A stretch of DNA of 64,000 bases from Alteromonas sp. a30 (lineage in GTDB: Bacteria > Pseudomonadota > Gammaproteobacteria > Enterobacterales > Alteromonadaceae). Positions within the stretch are counted from its first letter, which is position 1. Every line of letters starts with the position of its first letter. Where the stretch lies: NCBI RefSeq assembly GCF_026788005.1, contig NZ_JABEPE010000008.1:1-64000 (forward strand), written 5' to 3'. Below, one piece after another: positions 62,341 to 64,000 of this stretch. The notes below the pieces were generated by a model that worked only from the letters and a program-made list of their open reading frames with translations, made no database searches and was not told the origin of the DNA. Position numbers and translations under genes: made by a program.

Positions 62341-63393
62341 TTAAAGTTTACCTCCAAATTCTCGACGAATGATTTGTACATTATCCGATTCGTCTACTTT
62401 GAACACGGTTGACATAGCAAAAGAAGCATTATTGTAACTAGCTTTGGTATGTAAAATAAAATACCGTGTTGTCACATCAAACCACGCTTGTTGCTCATCA
62501 GAAAGCCCTTGAGAAGCAACTTCACTTTGGGTTAAAAAGTCTTCTTTTTTATCATAAGGAATGTTGCTAATGAGGTTATTTGCATCAGCAACAGACATAC
62601 CTGTTAAAGCCGCTAACAAAGGCGCTCTCTCAGGCGTTAATGTATTAACATTTATTTTCAGCGCAGTTTCATTTGGAATAACACAAACGTACTTCATTAA
62701 TTCGCTAATCCAAGGCAGCTCTGCACCTTTCACTAATCTTAATTCGGTTTTATTGGTCATTAGACCATTAGCAGCTAAATAGGGATGCTGTTTGGACTCA
62801 TAATCAGGGTCTTCTGCACCAAAACTGCCACTTAAGTTAGAATCTTCATCCAACCAATCTACTAGGGAATCTTTTAACGTATCGGCACTGAGGCTTGGCA
62901 CATTTAACTCCTGACTACGGAGTAAACGATGAAAAGCGGTTGCTAATCCATCAATACCATTTTGCTGATTACTACCACGATTATTTTGGTTGTTACCACC
63001 GGTATTGTTATTCCCTTGGTTATTATTGCCATTCGCATTGCCGTTAGCGTTTCCTTGCTCTCCCCCCTCAGCCAATGCGTTCAAGTTGAAACAACTTTGC
63101 ATATCCTCTAGCTGCGCTTGAATGCCGCCACCGGGCAATGGAAAAGCCAGTTCGGAAGATGCCCAAGGTTGTTTGATATGAATGATATCTTCGTCTTCTT
63201 CCAATAATTTGCGTATGGCAATAGCAGCGTACTCCTCTGCGCCCATTGCATACCAATAAGCTTGATTCCCATCTTTTAAATTCGCCGCTCTACGCACCTG
63301 AATCTGTAGACGTCCTGCCATTTCTGTAGCAATAATTGTGACCATTGCCACAATCAACAACACGACAATTAGTGCGACGCCCCGTTGCTTCAT
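62341..63393 (-). CDS. gspK: Type II secretion system minor pseudopilin GspK
   Basis: 350 residues. The prepilin-type start is RGVALIVVLLIVAM, without the Glu at position 5, as is normal for GspK, which caps the pseudopilus tip. MQSCFNLNALAEGG and the later region VCVIPNETALKINVNTL are family features. Unusually, about residues 110-142 are almost only Asn, Gly and Gln (QGNANGNANGNNNQGNN and onward), a low-complexity insertion between two conserved parts. The stop codon of gspJ overlaps its start by 4 bp (ATGA). Confidence 0.9.
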   Translation of the reverse strand: MKQRGVALIVVLLIVAMVTIIATEMAGRLQIQVRRAANLKDGNQAYWYAMGAEEYAAIAIRKLLEEDEDIIHIKQPWASSELAFPLPGGGIQAQLEDMQSCFNLNALAEGGEQGNANGNANGNNNQGNNNTGGNNQNNRGSNQQNGIDGLATAFHRLLRSQELNVPSLSADTLKDSLVDWLDEDSNLSGSFGAEDPDYESKQHPYLAANGLMTNKTELRLVKGAELPWISELMKYVCVIPNETALKINVNTLTPERAPLLAALTGMSVADANNLISNIPYDKKEDFLTQSEVASQGLSDEQQAWFDVTTRYFILHTKASYNNASFAMSTVFKVDESDNVQIIRREFGGKL

Positions 63394-64000
63394 GCAGGGC
63401 CTCCAGCAGCTAATGCAAATTCCCTACGAATACGGCCAAAACTTTTGGTTTCGATGATCAAGGCGACCGCTTTGGGTAGTTCTTCTCCTGAGTAGTTGTC
63501 TCCCCAGTTAGAGGTATCTTCGGCGTCTTGTTTTTGACGTAAAAAGAACTCAACTTGGAAATCTTCTACATCCTCAAGTAACACTTTCACTCTGGGTTCT
63601 GCTCCTACTACGTTATCCACATAATTGGAATAGACCTTTTCCAGCCTGCCTTCTTGAAGTCGATAACCCACGGCTTGCAACGTACTTCTTGGTAACATTA
63701 ATTGTGGGTTTTGCCAGCCAAGCCGAACAAAACCAATACCATCCGCTTCGCTCTCGAGGAAGTTTTCTCCCCCTTTTAAAACAATCTTGTTGTCTCCCGT
63801 TGAAGACCTAACAGGGCGCGCTGTAGCTTGTAGCAAATCTCGCTCTATTGTGAGCATGATGCGTTGCAATCGTTGTAGTGCAGCAAACTTTTCTTGTGAC
63901 GCTTCATCACTATCCAGTACCCGATTTAGCACACTATTTGATGCCAACCCAATAATCGTAAAAATGGCGATAGCAACCATTATCTCCAGCAAAGTAAAGC
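63390..64000 (-). CDS. gspJ: Type II secretion system minor pseudopilin GspJ (5' end beyond window)
   Basis: The frame reaches the window edge. The prepilin peptidase site is at the border: the last bases encode (G)FTLLEIMVAIAIFTI, with Glu at position 5 of the mature protein, so only the short leader peptide of a few residues lies outside. RLQRIMLTIERDLLQATAR and GWQNPQLMLPRSTLQAVGYR are typical of GspJ, a minor pseudopilin that forms the tip complex with GspI and GspK. About 200 residues are visible. It overlaps gspK by 4 bp. Confidence 0.9.
   Translation of the reverse strand, partial: FTLLEIMVAIAIFTIIGLASNSVLNRVLDSDEASQEKFAALQRLQRIMLTIERDLLQATARPVRSSTGDNKIVLKGGENFLESEADGIGFVRLGWQNPQLMLPRSTLQAVGYRLQEGRLEKVYSNYVDNVVGAEPRVKVLLEDVEDFQVEFFLRQKQDAEDTSNWGDNYSGEELPKAVALIIETKSFGRIRREFALAAGGPA

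Overview
The window is about 43% GC by eye and carries chromosomal genes of a marine-type gammaproteobacterium, most likely of the order Alteromonadales. The support is gene content and order. Several blocks match neighbourhoods of the E. coli chromosome: greB next to tex; bioH, comF and nfuA; fkpA, slyX and yheV; yheS, yheT and yheU; nudE and yrfG. They are combined with cysQ directly behind nudE, a type II secretion cluster (gspJKLMN), a TonB-dependent receptor and large hybrid signalling kinases. The species cannot be named from the sequence alone.

Layout. Bases 1-5000 form a decayed accessory region: an 8-bp tandem repeat inside a truncated transposase, a HipBA toxin-antitoxin pair with three upstream direct repeats, a long gene interrupted by two in-frame TGA codons, an unknown gene, and two gene remnants. 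At 5.0-7.5 kb a RegB/RegA-type redox two-component pair lies on either side of an oppositely oriented tRNA-modification gene (tapT). At 7.6-10.2 kb a MerR-type regulator shares a compact operator region with an Old-Yellow-Enzyme homologue and is followed by a short-chain dehydrogenase. At 10.3-12.7 kb an ABC exporter (yadGH) is translationally coupled to a TrmB-like methyltransferase. At 14.0-19.1 kb an RND efflux pump and its adaptor are transcribed away from a TetR regulator, with strong inverted repeats between them. A Cds1-like cysteine desulfhydrase, S-formylglutathione hydrolase and a LuxR-type regulator follow.

At 22.5-32.3 kb lie greB, tex, a metalloprotease-like gene paired with a very small flagellar-rod-like protein, bioH, comF, a large M14 peptidase, nfuA and a small membrane protein. 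At 32.3-40.8 kb three same-strand signalling genes form a probable phosphorelay: a 2215-residue kinase-like/AAA/GAF/histidine-kinase/receiver/Hpt hybrid, a receiver-GGDEF protein and a receiver-Hpt protein. At 41-48 kb are a TonB receptor, two polytopic membrane proteins, a MATE transporter and an exported polysaccharide deacetylase that probably starts at ATT. At 47.9-57 kb are fkpA, a seven-blade WD40 lipoprotein, slyX, yheV, yheS, a TIGR02444 gene, yheT, yheU, a YceI-like protein, cysQ, nudE and yrfG. At 57-59.8 kb are an FeS-type photolyase homologue and three small unknown or HTH genes. The window ends inside gspJ.

The points most worth following are the double-UGA gene at 2.7-3.8 kb, the mini rod-like protein beside an HExxH protein, the giant hybrid kinase with a degenerate kinase catalytic loop, the Met/His-rich loop of the RegB-like kinase, and the MerR operator. 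No tRNA, rRNA, CRISPR array or intact insertion sequence was seen.
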